Shown piece after piece: positions 38,153 through 48,540 of a DNA stretch of 64,000 nt (positions are counted from its first letter, which is position 1; the number at the start of each line of letters is the position of its first letter). The notes under the pieces were generated by a model, which made no database searches, was not told where the DNA came from, and was given only the letters and a program-made list of their open reading frames with translations. The translations under genes were made by a program, and so were the position numbers. The DNA lies in NCBI GenBank assembly GCA_003315335.1, contig QNRL01000001.1, positions 372,001-436,000 on the forward strand. The letters run 5' to 3'. This stretch comes from Pseudocitrobacter faecalis (GTDB lineage Bacteria > Pseudomonadota > Gammaproteobacteria > Enterobacterales > Enterobacteriaceae).

Positions 38153-38780
38153 CGCTACCTGACCAGATAATCTCGCCCGTCTGTACCAGCATCAGCTGCA
38201 TTTTCAGTACCGGGGAATTCACGTTGCCGGTGGCGTTACTGTACAGCACATACTGTGCGCCAACATTGCGGGCAATCCCCATCGCTTTGCTGCGCGAACC
38301 GAGGCTATCCTGCGGTGACAGGCCAAGCTGCTGTTTAGCAACAGCCAGCTGCTGCGCGGAAACCAGGGTGAATTTACCGTTGCCGGTCAGTGCGTTACGC
38401 AGCGCCGTTGTCGCTTCAGCCGCGTTCAGCGTGCCGTTGGTACGGTTATTCACGCTATCGACCAGCAGAATACTGCCCGCGTTCACGCCGCTGGCCTGCA
38501 ACATTTTGCCTGCCATCGGCTGCACCGCGCCATTCCAGTCATAGTGACGAACGCGTGGCGCAGGCTGCGTAGGCTGTTGATCCTGATGCTCAATGGGGCC
38601 TGGCTGCTGTGGGATCGTCGGAACAGAAGGCACCGTCGGTACCGGCTGCTGCGGTTCGACAGGCTGTTGTGGTGTTGGCTTCGCCTCTTCCACCGGTGCG
38701 GGTTGTTCTTGTTTCACCACGCACCCGGAGAGCAGGACAGCCAGTGCCGAGATTAGCGCATAGCGACGCAATGTAGTCAT
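38133..38780 (-). CDS. lpoB: LpoB, outer-membrane lipoprotein activator of PBP1b
   Basis: 215 aa. It has a lipoprotein signal with lipobox LSGC (C20), a Pro/Gln-rich disordered arm (about 25-75, with repeated QQP and VPTVPSVP) that crosses the periplasm, and a globular domain (about 78-215, similar to TolB N-terminal fold). It stimulates PBP1b murein synthesis. It is in the same order as in E. coli. Confidence 0.96.
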   Translation of the reverse strand: MTTLRRYALISALAVLLSGCVVKQEQPAPVEEAKPTPQQPVEPQQPVPTVPSVPTIPQQPGPIEHQDQQPTQPAPRVRHYDWNGAVQPMAGKMLQASGVNAGSILLVDSVNNRTNGTLNAAEATTALRNALTGNGKFTLVSAQQLAVAKQQLGLSPQDSLGSRSKAMGIARNVGAQYVLYSNATGNVNSPVLKMQLMLVQTGEIIWSGSGAVTQQ

Positions 38781-38793
38781 TCCGTTTTACCCC

Positions 38794-39168
38794 TTACAAA
38801 TAAAGATAAAGTCGGACTTTATGTGCGCCCAGGCTGCTGGCGCTGCCGTACAGCGTGACCGATCCCATAGCCGGGATGGTGACGGTACGTGGCGCTTCAA
38901 GCGGGTGCATTTCCAGTCCTCTGGCTTCATACCAGTAAAAACGATAATGAAGGGTGACAGGTTCACGCCGTTCATTGAACAGTTTCGCGCTGGCGGTCGC
39001 CTGAATTTCCGACCGCGTCAGCTCAGGCTTTTCCGCACTGATCCCGGCTGCCAGGACATTCGATTCCATCACCAGCGTTTGCTGATCGCCTACCGGAATT
39101 TCCGGATGCGAGCCACAACCGGCCAGCAAAAATGCGGCCAGTAGCGCGGCTGAAAAGCCTGCTTTCAT
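38794..39168 (-). CDS. ycfL: YcfL, DUF1425 lipoprotein
   Basis: 124 aa from ATG at 39168; a GTG codon immediately upstream is less likely as the start. The lipobox is LLAGC (C18). The mature domain is a DUF1425 beta-sandwich with LHYRFYWYEARGLEM and the end GAHKVRLYLYL. Function unknown, often next to lpoB. The hinT stop lies 3 bp before the ATG. Confidence 0.92.
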   Translation of the reverse strand: MKAGFSAALLAAFLLAGCGSHPEIPVGDQQTLVMESNVLAAGISAEKPELTRSEIQATASAKLFNERREPVTLHYRFYWYEARGLEMHPLEAPRTVTIPAMGSVTLYGSASSLGAHKVRLYLYL

Positions 39169-39171
39169 CAC

Positions 39172-39528
39172 TTAACCTTTATGTGCCAGCATCGGCCCAA
39201 GCGGACGACCGCCCAGCAGATGCATATGAATATGGAAGACTTCCTGCCCGCCGTGGCGGTTGCAGTTCATGATCAGACGATAGCCATCATCAGCAATACC
39301 TTCGTCGCGGGCAATTTTTGCCGCCACGGTCACCATACGACCCAGCACCTGTTCGTGTTCAGGCGCCACGTCATTGGTCGTGGCAATCAGGATGTTAGGC
39401 ACGATCAGAACGTGAGTCGGCGCCTGTGGGGAGATATCGCGGAACGCGGTAACCAGCTCATCCTGATAAACGATATCCGACGGGATTTCGCGACGAATAA
39501 TTTTGCTGAAAATAGTTTCTTCTGCCAT
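39172..39528 (-). CDS. hinT: HinT, purine nucleoside phosphoramidase
   Basis: 118 aa from [10 protein letters not shown]. The histidine triad HIHMHLLGG is present near residue 100. The HIT-family enzyme hydrolyses AMP-lysine-type phosphoramidates. It is the first gene of the hinT-ycfL-lpoB-thiK-nagZ-ycfP run. In E. coli fhuE lies upstream; here the mhp cluster is upstream instead. Confidence 0.96.
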   Translation of the reverse strand: MAEETIFSKIIRREIPSDIVYQDELVTAFRDISPQAPTHVLIVPNILIATTNDVAPEHEQVLGRMVTVAAKIARDEGIADDGYRLIMNCNRHGGQEVFHIHMHLLGGRPLGPMLAHKG

Positions 39529-39747
39529 GAGGGATTCCTTAATTATGCGACCGTGCGAATTCCTGTTATTGATCTTCAGGGTTTTCTGATGCACGGGAGA
39601 CTGGGTAAGAGTATGAGCGACTTACTCCTTCTCTTTCAACCTGATTACGTTTTTTATTGTATTAACTCGGAAAAACCCCGGCAAGAAGGTCAAAACAGAG
39701 GGGAATTGATAGGCCGGGCAGCCTTGCACCGCCCGGTAAAATTACGC

Positions 39748-40965
39748 TTAAGACGCTTCAATCGCGGTGGATGCCTGCTTCTGTCGATTCATTAACCAGA
39801 AAACCGCTACACCAGCCAAAACGATCCCCGGCGCGGAGGCGGCCATCACGCCTACCGTGCCGGTACCCAGCGCCAGCATTTTTCCGGCCAGCAGCGGGCC
39901 GCTCATCGCCCCCAGACGGCCAATCGCGACCGCCGTGCCAACACCTGTGGCGCGGATTTCGGTGCGATAAAAGAGCGGCGCCAGCGCATACAGTACGCTC
40001 TGTCCCCCCGTGGCAAATAACCCGGCGACAAATCCGGAAAGCAGCATCGTGCTCAGCGATTCCGCCGAACCGAGCGCCAGCAGCGAGGCCAGCATGCCGC
40101 TGTAAATCAGCAGCGACATGCGCATTGGGCTCAGTTTATCCATCAATGCGCCGAGGATAAGCGTGCCCACCGCGGCACCCATTTGTAGGGAGAACATTAC
40201 CCCCGCCGCCTGCGAGCCGCTAAAGCCCTGGTCAACCAGCAGCATTGGCAGCCAGTTGATCAGCATATACACCACGAGCAAGGTGAAGAAGTAGCAGAGC
40301 CACAGCAGTAACGTGGAGGAGGCCGTCCCCGGCGCGAGTAACGCGCGAAGTGGTGCGGGCGACGATGCCTGTTGATGGGTAAACGCCTGCGATTCGGGCA
40401 GCCAGCGCATCAGCAACGGCACCAGCAGCAGCGGCACCACACCGCCCACCCAGAATACGGTTTGCCACGCCTGCGCCAGGCCGCTAAACCCCAGCGCTGC
40501 CGCCAGCGCCGCACCAATCGGCACGCCACAGTACATCAGGCTCACCGCCGTGCCGCGAAAACGAGGGCCTGCCGCTTCAGAGGTCAGGGCTATCAGATTA
40601 GGTAGCGCCGCGCCCAGCCCCACACCGGTCATCAGACGCGCAAAGACCAGCGACGGAAAACTCCACGCCAGCGCGGTGGCTATCGAAAAGAGACCAAACA
40701 GCATGACGGATCCCAGCAGAATGCGTTTACGACCATAGCGGTCGGCAAGCATTCCACCGACCAGCGCGCCGGGCAGCAGACCCAGTATCCCGGCGCTAAA
40801 AATCCAGCCCATCTGCATTTTATCGAGCGCAAAAGCCTGGGCGATACCAACAGCGGCAATGCCTGCCGCCTGTAAATCCAGCCCTTCCATCAGGGCGACC
40901 AGAAAACAGAGCCCGATGGTCAGTATCAGGCGTGATGTTGCAGGTGTAGAGGCGATGTTCGACAT
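39748..40965 (-). CDS. mhpT: MhpT, 3-hydroxyphenylpropionate MFS transporter
   Basis: 405 aa from MSNIASTPATS; the longer in-frame start is unsupported. It is a twelve-helix aromatic acid:H+ symporter (AAHS) with DLQAAGIAA in helix 1 and GMLADRYGRKRIL in the loop after helix 2. It imports phenylpropenoid acids for the pathway encoded upstream. It is the last gene of the mhp cluster and lies 122 bp after mhpE, a gap containing a strong inverted repeat. Confidence 0.95.
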   Translation of the reverse strand: MSNIASTPATSRLILTIGLCFLVALMEGLDLQAAGIAAVGIAQAFALDKMQMGWIFSAGILGLLPGALVGGMLADRYGRKRILLGSVMLFGLFSIATALAWSFPSLVFARLMTGVGLGAALPNLIALTSEAAGPRFRGTAVSLMYCGVPIGAALAAALGFSGLAQAWQTVFWVGGVVPLLLVPLLMRWLPESQAFTHQQASSPAPLRALLAPGTASSTLLLWLCYFFTLLVVYMLINWLPMLLVDQGFSGSQAAGVMFSLQMGAAVGTLILGALMDKLSPMRMSLLIYSGMLASLLALGSAESLSTMLLSGFVAGLFATGGQSVLYALAPLFYRTEIRATGVGTAVAIGRLGAMSGPLLAGKMLALGTGTVGVMAASAPGIVLAGVAVFWLMNRQKQASTAIEAS

Positions 40966-41040
40966 AGCGTTACCTTTGCGAGGGTGACAGGTGAAAGGCG
41001 GCTGATACGTTGCCAGCCGCGCATTTTTTCCTTGCAAACG

Positions 41041-41069
41041 CGCCCGCCAGGCATCATGCCGGGCGGGCG
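41041..41069. repeat. Inverted repeat between mhpE and mhpT
   Basis: CGCCCGCC/GGCGGGCG with an inner GGC-atcat-GCC forms a long GC-rich hairpin of REP type. There is no T-tract, so it may stabilise mhpE mRNA or reduce expression of mhpT rather than end transcription. Confidence 0.65.
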
Positions 41070-41087
41070 AAGCTTTCTTGTTATGTT

Positions 41088-42101
41088 TTACGCTTTGGCT
41101 TTCAGGTCGAGCGCCACATCGACGATCATGTCTTCCTGGCCGCCAACCATTCGACGTTTACCGAGCTCAACCAGAATATCCACCGCGCTGAGGCCGTAGC
41201 GCTGCGCCGCCACTTCGCTGTGACGCAGGAAGCTGGAGTACACCCCGGCGTAACCGAGCGCCAGCGTTTCACGGTCAACGCGCACCGGGCGATCCTGCAA
41301 CGGACGCACCAGATCGTCTGCCGCCGCCATCAGCGCATACAGATCCGTGCCGTGATCCCAACCGAGCTTATCCGCCGCGGCAATAAAAACTTCCAGCGGC
41401 GCATTCCCTGCCCCTGCGCCCATTCCTGCCAAACTTGCGTCAATACGATCACAGCCCTCTTCCACCGCTACGATAGAGTTCGCTACGCCAAGGCTCAGGT
41501 TGTGGTGTGCGTGCATCCCGGTTTGTGTTTCCGGCTTGAGCACCGCTTTCAGCGCACGGAAGCGGTCGCGAATGTCGTTCATGTTCATCGCGCCGCCGGA
41601 ATCAACCACATAAATGCAGGTAGCGCCGTAGCCTTCCATCAGCTTCGCCTGTTTCGCCAGATTTTCCGGTGTAGTCATATGGCTCATCATCAGGAAGCCA
41701 ACGGTGTCCATACCCAGTTCACGCGCGAAGGCGATATGCTGTGCGGAGACATCGGCTTCGGTGCAGTGCGTCGCCACACGTACTACGCGTGCGCCAGCCT
41801 GATAAGCGGCTTTCAGATCATGCAGCGTGCCGATGCCAGGAATCAGCAGGGTGGCGATTTTGGCGTGCTTCACCGTATCGGCGGCCGCTTCAATCCATTC
41901 GATGTCGCTGTGCGCGCCGAAACCGTAGTTAAAGCTCGAACCCTGTAAACCATCGCCGTGCGCCACTTCGATAGAATCCACGCGCGCATCATCCAGCGCT
42001 TTGGCAATTTGGCGCACATTGTCTAAGGAATACTGGTGGCGAATGGCGTGCATGCCGTCACGCAGAGTGACGTCGGAGATATAGAGTTTTTTACCGTTCA
42101 T
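41088..42101 (-). CDS. mhpE: MhpE, 4-hydroxy-2-oxovalerate aldolase
   Basis: 337 aa DRE-TIM metallolyase. R14 and D15 are in [10 protein letters not shown] and the metal-binding pair in MHAHHNLS. It cleaves 4-hydroxy-2-oxovalerate to pyruvate and acetaldehyde and channels the aldehyde to MhpF, with which it forms a complex. Its ATG overlaps the mhpF stop by 4 bp. Confidence 0.97.
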   Translation of the reverse strand: MNGKKLYISDVTLRDGMHAIRHQYSLDNVRQIAKALDDARVDSIEVAHGDGLQGSSFNYGFGAHSDIEWIEAAADTVKHAKIATLLIPGIGTLHDLKAAYQAGARVVRVATHCTEADVSAQHIAFARELGMDTVGFLMMSHMTTPENLAKQAKLMEGYGATCIYVVDSGGAMNMNDIRDRFRALKAVLKPETQTGMHAHHNLSLGVANSIVAVEEGCDRIDASLAGMGAGAGNAPLEVFIAAADKLGWDHGTDLYALMAAADDLVRPLQDRPVRVDRETLALGYAGVYSSFLRHSEVAAQRYGLSAVDILVELGKRRMVGGQEDMIVDVALDLKAKA

Positions 42102-43048
42102 GCGACTTCTCCTGCTGCTTTCACCATGGTTTGCGCCATTTTTTCCGCCGTCGACATCGCCGCTGAGGTCATGATATCGAGGTTTCCGGCGTAGGCCGGC
42201 AGATAGTGCGCCGCGCCTTCGACTTCCAGATACACCGCCGTTTTCAGCCCGGAGAACTGCCCAATTCCCGGAATGATCACCGGTTTATCCTGCGGAATCA
42301 TTTCAAACTGCACCTTCTGCTTCAGGCGATAGCCCGGTACATACGCCTGCACGGCCGCGGCCATCTCTTCAATTGACGCTTCAATTTCGATTTGCGAGGC
42401 GTCCTCACTCAGCACATACACGGTGTCACGCATCATCACCGGCGGCTCTGCCGGGTTGAGAATAATGATGGCTTTGCCTTTCGCCGCGCCGCCCACCACT
42501 TCAATGGCCTGCGAGGTGGTTTCGGTAAATTCGTCGATATTGGCGCGTGTGCCCGGCCCGGCAGATTTACTGGAAATTGAGGCGATAATTTCCGCGTAAT
42601 GAACCTTCGCCACGCGGGAAACCGCCGCCACCATTGGGATAGTCGCCTGACCACCGCAGGTCACCATGTTGACGTTACCCTGGCTGAGGTTTTTATCGAG
42701 ATTCACCACCGGCACGCAGTACGGGCCAATTGCCGCAGGCGTCAGGTCAATCAGGCGAATATTGGGTTTCTTCGCCCGCAGCGCGGCATCGTTTTTCACG
42801 TGTGCCCCGGCGCTGGTGGCGTCAAAGACGATATCAATGTCGGCAAATTCCGGCATCGCCATCAGGCCGTTGACGCCTTCATGGGTGGTGGCGACGCCCA
42901 TACGACGCGCGCGCGCCAGACCGTCGGATTCCGGGTCGATTCCGACCATCACCGCCATTTCCAGGTGTTTGCCGTTGCGCAGAATTTTGATCATCAGGTC
43001 GGTGCCGATATTGCCTGAACCGATGATGGCGACTTTTATCTTACTCAT
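42098..43048 (-). CDS. mhpF: MhpF, acylating acetaldehyde dehydrogenase
   Basis: 316 aa. NAD-binding GSGNIGTD is at 10-17 and the catalytic Cys is C131 in [10 protein letters not shown]. It converts acetaldehyde from MhpE to acetyl-CoA. It overlaps mhpD and mhpE by 4 bp each. Confidence 0.97.
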   Translation of the reverse strand: MSKIKVAIIGSGNIGTDLMIKILRNGKHLEMAVMVGIDPESDGLARARRMGVATTHEGVNGLMAMPEFADIDIVFDATSAGAHVKNDAALRAKKPNIRLIDLTPAAIGPYCVPVVNLDKNLSQGNVNMVTCGGQATIPMVAAVSRVAKVHYAEIIASISSKSAGPGTRANIDEFTETTSQAIEVVGGAAKGKAIIILNPAEPPVMMRDTVYVLSEDASQIEIEASIEEMAAAVQAYVPGYRLKQKVQFEMIPQDKPVIIPGIGQFSGLKTAVYLEVEGAAHYLPAYAGNLDIMTSAAMSTAEKMAQTMVKAAGEVA

Positions 43049-43851
43049 GACTGACTTCCTTCTTGTGCGGCAGAGAACGTGGCTGCCACAGAACCAATAC
43101 CTTCAATACGCGCCTCAAAACGATCGCCTGGATTGATGGCGACCATCGGGCCCAGCGCGCCGGTCAGCACGATGTCACCCGCACGCAGCGGTTCGCCAAG
43201 GCTCGCCATCTTGCGCGCCAGCCAGACGGCGGCGTTAAGCGGATGCCCCAGACATTCACTGCCGCGCCCGCTGGACACCTCTTCGTTATTACGCGTCATG
43301 CGCATGGCGCAGTTTTTCAGGTCTAAGCCTGCCGGGCGCATCGCCGGGCTACCGATGACGTACACGCCGCAGGAGGCATTGTCCGCCACCGTATCGACAA
43401 ACTTAATTGACCAGTCGCGCACGCGGCTGCCCACCACCTCCAGCGCGGGTAGCACCCATTCGATAGCGCTGTATAGCTCATCAAAGGTGGTATCGGCGTT
43501 TGGCAAATCGCGGTTCAGCACCAGCGCAATTTCCGCTTCAATTTTTGGCTGCATCACGCGATCAAAAGGGATCGTGTCGTTGTCGCCGTAACACATATCG
43601 GCAAACAGCGTGCCAAAATCCGGTTGATCAACGCCCAGTTGCTGTTGCACTTTCGGATGGGTCAGGCCAATTTTGCGCCCGACCACGCGACGGCCTTTCG
43701 CCACCGCGTTTTCCACATTGAGAGCCTGGATGGCATAGGCGGCTTCGGCATTATCAGGGCCGATAATGTCGCGTAACGGCGCAATCGCCTGTCCGGTTTG
43801 TTCGGCCTCGCGTAGAGCGGCGGCCAGATGTTCCAGTGTTTGTACAGACAT
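43045..43851 (-). CDS. mhpD: MhpD, 2-keto-4-pentenoate hydratase
   Basis: 268 aa from the ATG at 43851; a GTG directly before it is possible. It is a fumarylacetoacetase-like hydratase with metal-binding acidic residues in [15 protein letters not shown]. It adds water to 2-hydroxypenta-2,4-dienoate, the product of MhpC. Central position in the mhp operon, overlapping mhpF. Confidence 0.96.
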   Translation of the reverse strand: MSVQTLEHLAAALREAEQTGQAIAPLRDIIGPDNAEAAYAIQALNVENAVAKGRRVVGRKIGLTHPKVQQQLGVDQPDFGTLFADMCYGDNDTIPFDRVMQPKIEAEIALVLNRDLPNADTTFDELYSAIEWVLPALEVVGSRVRDWSIKFVDTVADNASCGVYVIGSPAMRPAGLDLKNCAMRMTRNNEEVSSGRGSECLGHPLNAAVWLARKMASLGEPLRAGDIVLTGALGPMVAINPGDRFEARIEGIGSVAATFSAAQEGSQS

Positions 43852-43860
43852 CACGGCTCC

Positions 43861-44727
43861 TTATGCGCGTTTGAGGTAATCCAGCACCAGCTGGTTGAAG
43901 GATTCGGCATGTTCCCACTGGGCCCAGTGACCGCAGTCGCGGTAGATGTGCAGCTCAGAACCATTGATGCCGGAAAGCAGACGCAGGCCCGCATCCATTG
44001 GGACAAAGCGGTCGTTGCGGCCCCAGACAATCAGCGTCGGGGCTTTAATTTCAGCCAGCCGCGGGCTAAAGTCCGGGAACTGTTTCGGGTTGGCTTCCAG
44101 GCTCTTAATGAAGTTTTCCAGGTGATCGCGACGCGCCAGCATATTATTGAGACGCGCTTCAAACAGCGCCTCGGTCAGATCGCTTGGGTCGTAGACGAAG
44201 ATGTTCATCATCTTCTTCAGGTTATCGATATTGGGTTCACGATACAGGCCATTCAGCAGCTTAATACCTTCCGTCGGCATCGGGGTGAACAGGCTCATTC
44301 CGCCCGTACCGCCGCCCATCAGTACCAGTTTGCCGACGCGTTCCGGCCAGGTTAAGGTAAACGCCACCGCACTGTGCCCGCCCATGGAGTTACCCAGCAG
44401 ATGCACCTTCTGGATATCCAACTGATCAACCACGCTTTTCAGAATGCGCGCGTTGAGGTCGGAACGGGAACCGCTATTAATGATGGTGTCACTCTTCCCC
44501 CAGCCCGGACAGTCGAGCAGGATAACGCGGTAACCGGCTTCCACCAGCGGGTCGATGTTACGGCTAAAGTTCGCCCAGCCGGTTGCACCGGGGCCTGAGC
44601 CGTGCAGCATGACGACGGTTTCATCGCCCTGCCCACAATCGTTAAAATGGATGCGCAGCGTCTGGCCGCCCTCTTCAACGGTCAGGAAACGGCTGGTTGC
44701 GGCTTCAGTTTGCGGTTGATAGGTCAT
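43861..44727 (-). CDS. mhpC: MhpC, 2-hydroxy-6-ketonona-2,4-dienedioate hydrolase
   Basis: 288 aa alpha/beta-hydrolase, E. coli length. Nucleophile S114 is in GNSMGG, catalytic H267 in CGHWAQWE, and the acid near WGRNDRF. The oxyanion region is [10 protein letters not shown]. It performs C-C bond cleavage of the ring-fission product, releasing succinate from the side chain. Confidence 0.97.
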   Translation of the reverse strand: MTYQPQTEAATSRFLTVEEGGQTLRIHFNDCGQGDETVVMLHGSGPGATGWANFSRNIDPLVEAGYRVILLDCPGWGKSDTIINSGSRSDLNARILKSVVDQLDIQKVHLLGNSMGGHSAVAFTLTWPERVGKLVLMGGGTGGMSLFTPMPTEGIKLLNGLYREPNIDNLKKMMNIFVYDPSDLTEALFEARLNNMLARRDHLENFIKSLEANPKQFPDFSPRLAEIKAPTLIVWGRNDRFVPMDAGLRLLSGINGSELHIYRDCGHWAQWEHAESFNQLVLDYLKRA

Positions 44728-44742
44728 TGTTTTTCTCCTGCT

Positions 44743-45687
44743 TTAATTCTGTGAACGGGCGCTGAGGGAACCAAAACCGGCAATCCATTCAGGGATTGGG
44801 CGGTAGTAACGCCCCTCGGTGCGATAGTCGCCAAAGGCCGACAGCGCAGCGAACGCGGCAACCCAGGTCTTAATTTCGTGGGTAGATTTCCCGGCAATGG
44901 CCGAAAGTTCTTCATTACTGACGGCATCCAGCTCGCCCAGACGCTTCTGTTCAAGCAGCGTCATAAACTGGTTATCCCAGACCGGGTTGAGCGGATGCAG
45001 GCTTTTCTGGTCTTCAATAAACTTCTCGGCGGCTTCGATGACGCGGCGCTGACGCAGCTCACGCTCGTCCGGCGGCAGATGCTTACCGCTGCCCAGCAGA
45101 CGATCGCGCATGTGGGCGTCTACCTTCGCCAGCTCCGGCACCGGCGGCTGATGCGATAACCCGCCAGACCCCAGAATCAGGACGCGCTTGTTGAGGGTTG
45201 TGAGGAAACGGCCAATCACTTCCCCCATCATGCGGGTACGCTGGAAACCGGGCAGCGGCGTGGCGACACCGTTAATGAAGATGGGCAGCACCGGGCGTGA
45301 ATCCAGCCCGCCTAACAGAAACTCCAGCGGCTGGGCAAAACCGTGGTCAACCTGCATACAGTAGGAAACCGCCAGGTCGATGCCGTTTTTCATGGTGTAG
45401 TGTGCGCAGGCCTCTGCGATATCCGTCGGCACCGGCAGTTCACCCGCAGCGCTGGAGAAATCGCCAATCGCCGTCGCGCCAACGCCCAGGCAGAACGGCG
45501 GCATCACGTCGTAGAAGAAGCCGTTGTAGTGATCGGGCGCAAAGAGCACCACCAGTTCCGGGTCAAAAGCCGCAATGCGTTTGCGCGCTGCAGCAATCAC
45601 GCCATCCACTTCATCCAGTACCGCCTGGGCCGGGTCGACATAGCCGACCAGCGGCGTGTGGGAGAGACAATGCAGATATGCGTTCAT
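44743..45687 (-). CDS. mhpB: MhpB, 2,3-dihydroxyphenylpropionate 1,2-dioxygenase
   Basis: 314 aa from [10 protein letters not shown], the E. coli start; an in-frame upstream start is inside mhpA. It is a class III extradiol dioxygenase (LigB fold, Fe2+) with [10 protein letters not shown] and [13 protein letters not shown], the His of the latter being a likely acid-base residue. It opens the catechol ring. The mhpA stop is 1 bp away. Confidence 0.97.
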   Translation of the reverse strand: MNAYLHCLSHTPLVGYVDPAQAVLDEVDGVIAAARKRIAAFDPELVVLFAPDHYNGFFYDVMPPFCLGVGATAIGDFSSAAGELPVPTDIAEACAHYTMKNGIDLAVSYCMQVDHGFAQPLEFLLGGLDSRPVLPIFINGVATPLPGFQRTRMMGEVIGRFLTTLNKRVLILGSGGLSHQPPVPELAKVDAHMRDRLLGSGKHLPPDERELRQRRVIEAAEKFIEDQKSLHPLNPVWDNQFMTLLEQKRLGELDAVSNEELSAIAGKSTHEIKTWVAAFAALSAFGDYRTEGRYYRPIPEWIAGFGSLSARSQN

Positions 45688-45688
45688 A

Positions 45689-47353
45689 TCAGGCCACCTT
45701 TTCAACAGGAGCGGAGGATGAAACGGCTTGCAACGCCATGACGCTGGCAAGCAGGTTTAGTTGGTTACCCAGCGTTTGCGGAATTGCCAGCGCGGCGACA
45801 AAGCGGTCCGGGCGAATGACCGCCACCGACGCATCCTGCGCCGCAAACCATGTTTTCAGGCGGTTTTGCGTATCACCGAGGCGAATCACGCCCTCGACGT
45901 TGTCCTGTGGGGTTCGAATCTGTACGTCTGGCACGATCTGAATGAATTGCGTACCCAGCGCGCGCCAGCGGGCAATTTGCTGCTCGCTCATGCCCCACAG
46001 CGGGTTGCAGCCCCAGCCGATAATGGCGAATTTTGCGCCAATCACGTCATCCAGCAGCGTCACCTCGCCGTTCTCTCGGGTCACTTTCGGCTGAATAAAC
46101 ATCTTGCCGACCGGGGAGTTTTTGGCGCTGGCGTCCATCACCAGCGCGCCTTCGCGGTACTGCGGCATCGGTTTAAAGCGCATTTCGAGGAAATAACGTT
46201 TTACCGGCGGGATATAGTTCAACAACCACGAGATGCCATCACGCACGTTGCCATGCCAGCGTTTTGCCGGGGCGAGGACATTTCCGGCGGTAACGGATAA
46301 ATCAATCATCGCTTTGGCATGGTCACGACGCTCCTGCTGGTAGGTATCCAGCAGACGCTCACCCGCTTTCCCGTTCACCACCAGCGCCAGTTTCCAGGCG
46401 AGGTTGAAGGCGTCGCGCATCCCGCTGTTATAACCCTGCCCCTGCCAGACCGGCATGATGTGCGCGGCATCGCCCGCCAACAGAATACGATCAACACGGA
46501 AACGTTCGGCAATGCGCGCGTTGTGGGTGTAAACGCGCTGGCGAATCAGTTCAACGTGATCGGGATTCGGCAGCACTTTGCGCAACAACTGACGCATGTT
46601 GTGCGGCTCGCTCAGTTGTTCTTCGGTTTCGCCCGGCATCACCATGAACTCGAAGCGGCGCACGCCATGCGGCAACGCAGCGGAAACATAAGGGCGCACC
46701 GGGTCGCAGCACAGGTAAATGTGTGGCGTCGCCAGAGGATCGTTGGCGATATCTATCACAATCCATTTATTCGGTGCGGTTTTGCCTTCAAACGGCACAT
46801 TGAGCGTACGACGCACCACGCTCGCCCCACCATCGCAGGCCACCAGCCAGTCGGCTTTCACCGTTTCGCGCTGCCCTTCCGGGCCTTGCAGATTAATTGT
46901 GACACTGTCACCATTTTGACTAAACGCTTCCAGCTCGCGTGAGAAAAGTACCCGCACGTTCGGGAAACGCGCCAGCCCTTCATACATCACCGCATCGACC
47001 TGCGGCTGAATAAAGGCGTTTCGCCGCGACCAGCCAAACTCATCGGTCATCGGTTGAATATCAGCAAAGCAGCGACCTTTTGGAGTCAGAAAACGCATCG
47101 CATGCCACGGCGTGGTATGGGGCAACACTTTCTCCACCAGGCCGACCGACTGCATGGTGCGCAGCGCTTCATCGTCAATACCGATGGCGCGCGGGTAGTC
47201 GATCAGTTTGTCGAGCTTCTCAACCACCAGTACCTCGACGCCCATCTGCCCAAGGTAGTTCGCCATCATCAGGCCCACCGGGCCCGCACCAATAATGGCG
47301 ACCTGAGCGGACTGCTGAACGGCAGGCTGGATATCGGGATTTATCGTTGTCAT
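45689..47353 (-). CDS. mhpA: MhpA, 3-(3-hydroxyphenyl)propionate hydroxylase
   Basis: 554 aa FAD-dependent aromatic hydroxylase. It has the N-terminal FAD motif [16 protein letters not shown], the DG motif [10 protein letters not shown] and the second FAD motif [20 protein letters not shown]. It hydroxylates the ring using NADH and O2 to give 2,3-dihydroxyphenylpropionate. It is the first gene of the operon, divergent from mhpR with the MhpR operator in between. Confidence 0.97.
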   Translation of the reverse strand: MTTINPDIQPAVQQSAQVAIIGAGPVGLMMANYLGQMGVEVLVVEKLDKLIDYPRAIGIDDEALRTMQSVGLVEKVLPHTTPWHAMRFLTPKGRCFADIQPMTDEFGWSRRNAFIQPQVDAVMYEGLARFPNVRVLFSRELEAFSQNGDSVTINLQGPEGQRETVKADWLVACDGGASVVRRTLNVPFEGKTAPNKWIVIDIANDPLATPHIYLCCDPVRPYVSAALPHGVRRFEFMVMPGETEEQLSEPHNMRQLLRKVLPNPDHVELIRQRVYTHNARIAERFRVDRILLAGDAAHIMPVWQGQGYNSGMRDAFNLAWKLALVVNGKAGERLLDTYQQERRDHAKAMIDLSVTAGNVLAPAKRWHGNVRDGISWLLNYIPPVKRYFLEMRFKPMPQYREGALVMDASAKNSPVGKMFIQPKVTRENGEVTLLDDVIGAKFAIIGWGCNPLWGMSEQQIARWRALGTQFIQIVPDVQIRTPQDNVEGVIRLGDTQNRLKTWFAAQDASVAVIRPDRFVAALAIPQTLGNQLNLLASVMALQAVSSSAPVEKVA

Positions 47354-47491
47354 GTCATTACCTCACTTCTCGGACCAAATGATCGGTACGGATACGCCCG
47401 CGCCGCCATTTGTTAATTTGATGTAAACATTTTTTTATAATGCGCTCAGTATATGTCCGGTAATTTAGGCTACAATAAAAACAGGCCCGGA

Positions 47492-47508
47492 TGTGCACTC
47501 TGTGCACA
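47492..47508. promoter_or_regulatory. MhpR operator in the mhpA-mhpR intergenic region
   Basis: TGTGCACtctGTGCACA, a near-perfect palindrome of the MhpR type (E. coli site: GGTGCACCTGGTGCACA). It lies 33 bp before the mhpR ATG and about 140 bp before mhpA, suiting activation of the catabolic promoter by MhpR. Confidence 0.82.
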
Positions 47509-47540
47509 CCGTTGTTTTAGCTATAGAATTGTCAGGAAAT

Positions 47541-48359
47541 ATGAAGAATAACGAGGCGACGGAATACAAAACGGTACGCGGATTAACCCGAGGGTTAATG
47601 TTATTAAACTTGTTAAATAAATTTGACGGAGGCGCGTCAACCGCGACGCTGGCTGAGTTTAGCGGCCTGCATCGCACTACCGTGCGGCGACTGCTGGAAA
47701 CACTTCAGGATGAAGGCTACGTTCGCCGTAGTTTGTCCGATGACAGCTTCCGTTTGACGATGAAAGTTCGTCAGTTGAGTGAAGGATTTCGTGACGAACA
47801 TTGGATTTCTGCACTTGCAACGCCATTACTTGGCGAATTATTGCGCGAGGTCATTTGGCCGACTGATTTAACCACGCTCGACGTTGACGCAATGGTGGTA
47901 CGCGAAACCACGCACCGTTTTAGCCGTCTCTCTTTTCACCGTGCCATGGTGGGGCGCCGCCTACCGCTGCTGCTGACCGCGTCGGGTATTACCTGGCTGG
48001 CGTTTTCCGCGGAACACGACCGCCAACCGATTATCGACATGCTGGCTGGCCGCCCGGAGCCGGAATATCAACTGGCGCGCGAACCCGAGAAGCTGGCATC
48101 AATTCTGGAACGCACACGACATAATGGCTACGGGGAAAATTTTGGCGGCTGGCAGCAGGAGGAAAAAATCGCCTCGATCGCGGTGCCGGTACGCAGTCAG
48201 GGCCGGGTAATGGGCTGTCTGAACCTGGTGTATATCGCCAAAGCGATGACCATTGAACAGGCGGCAGCGAAGCATTTGAGTGCGTTACAGCGGGTAGCGA
48301 AGCAGATTGAGGCGCGCATGGAGGAGCAGGAGATTATCTACGAGCATCCCTCACCCTAA
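47541..48359 (+). CDS. mhpR: MhpR, IclR-type activator of the mhp operon
   Basis: 272 aa from ATG after CAGGAAAT; an upstream GTG-proximal frame passes through the operator and is rejected. The winged helix is at about 20-80 (LAEFSGLHRTTVRRLLETLQDEGYVRR) and the IclR effector domain after 100. It activates mhp genes with 3-hydroxyphenylpropionate. The last codons (EHPSP) come from a repeated palindromic element, so the C-terminus differs from E. coli. Confidence 0.95.
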   Translation: MKNNEATEYKTVRGLTRGLMLLNLLNKFDGGASTATLAEFSGLHRTTVRRLLETLQDEGYVRRSLSDDSFRLTMKVRQLSEGFRDEHWISALATPLLGELLREVIWPTDLTTLDVDAMVVRETTHRFSRLSFHRAMVGRRLPLLLTASGITWLAFSAEHDRQPIIDMLAGRPEPEYQLAREPEKLASILERTRHNGYGENFGGWQQEEKIASIAVPVRSQGRVMGCLNLVYIAKAMTIEQAAAKHLSALQRVAKQIEARMEEQEIIYEHPSP

Positions 48360-48384
48360 CCCTCTCCCACAGGGAGAGGGAACC
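48346..48384. repeat. Palindromic repeat element at the mhpR 3' end
   Basis: CATCCCTCACCCTAACC followed by CCCTCTCCC-aca-GGGAGAGGG (48360-48380). This CCCTCACCCTAA plus hairpin pattern is a common dispersed intergenic repeat in enterobacteria. It overlaps the mhpR stop codon. Confidence 0.7.
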
Positions 48385-48489
48385 GATCGTGCCGGATTTG
48401 CAGATCTCTCCCTACGGCTGAGAGCCCCATCGCGCACCCTCCCCCAGAAATTAATAGGTATCTCCCCCATAACCATTTGCAATTCCTAC

Positions 48490-48513
48490 CGTTATATATT
48501 CAAATACACATCG
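48490..48513. promoter_or_regulatory. ModE-like operator before the ABC transporter operon
   Basis: CGTTATAT-N7-TACACATCG. The E. coli modA operator is CGTTATAT-N7-TACATAACG: the first half-site and the 7-bp spacing are identical, and the second half begins with the same TACA. It lies 28 bp upstream of the first transporter gene, a position that would block transcription when molybdate-ModE is bound. Confidence 0.6.
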
Positions 48514-48540
48514 AAATTTCCCTTCCCATAGAGTCACTTC

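Noticed and set aside
41010..41948. A 312-codon plus-strand frame opposite mhpE
   Set aside because: Antisense shadow of mhpE, His/Arg-rich as expected from such a frame.
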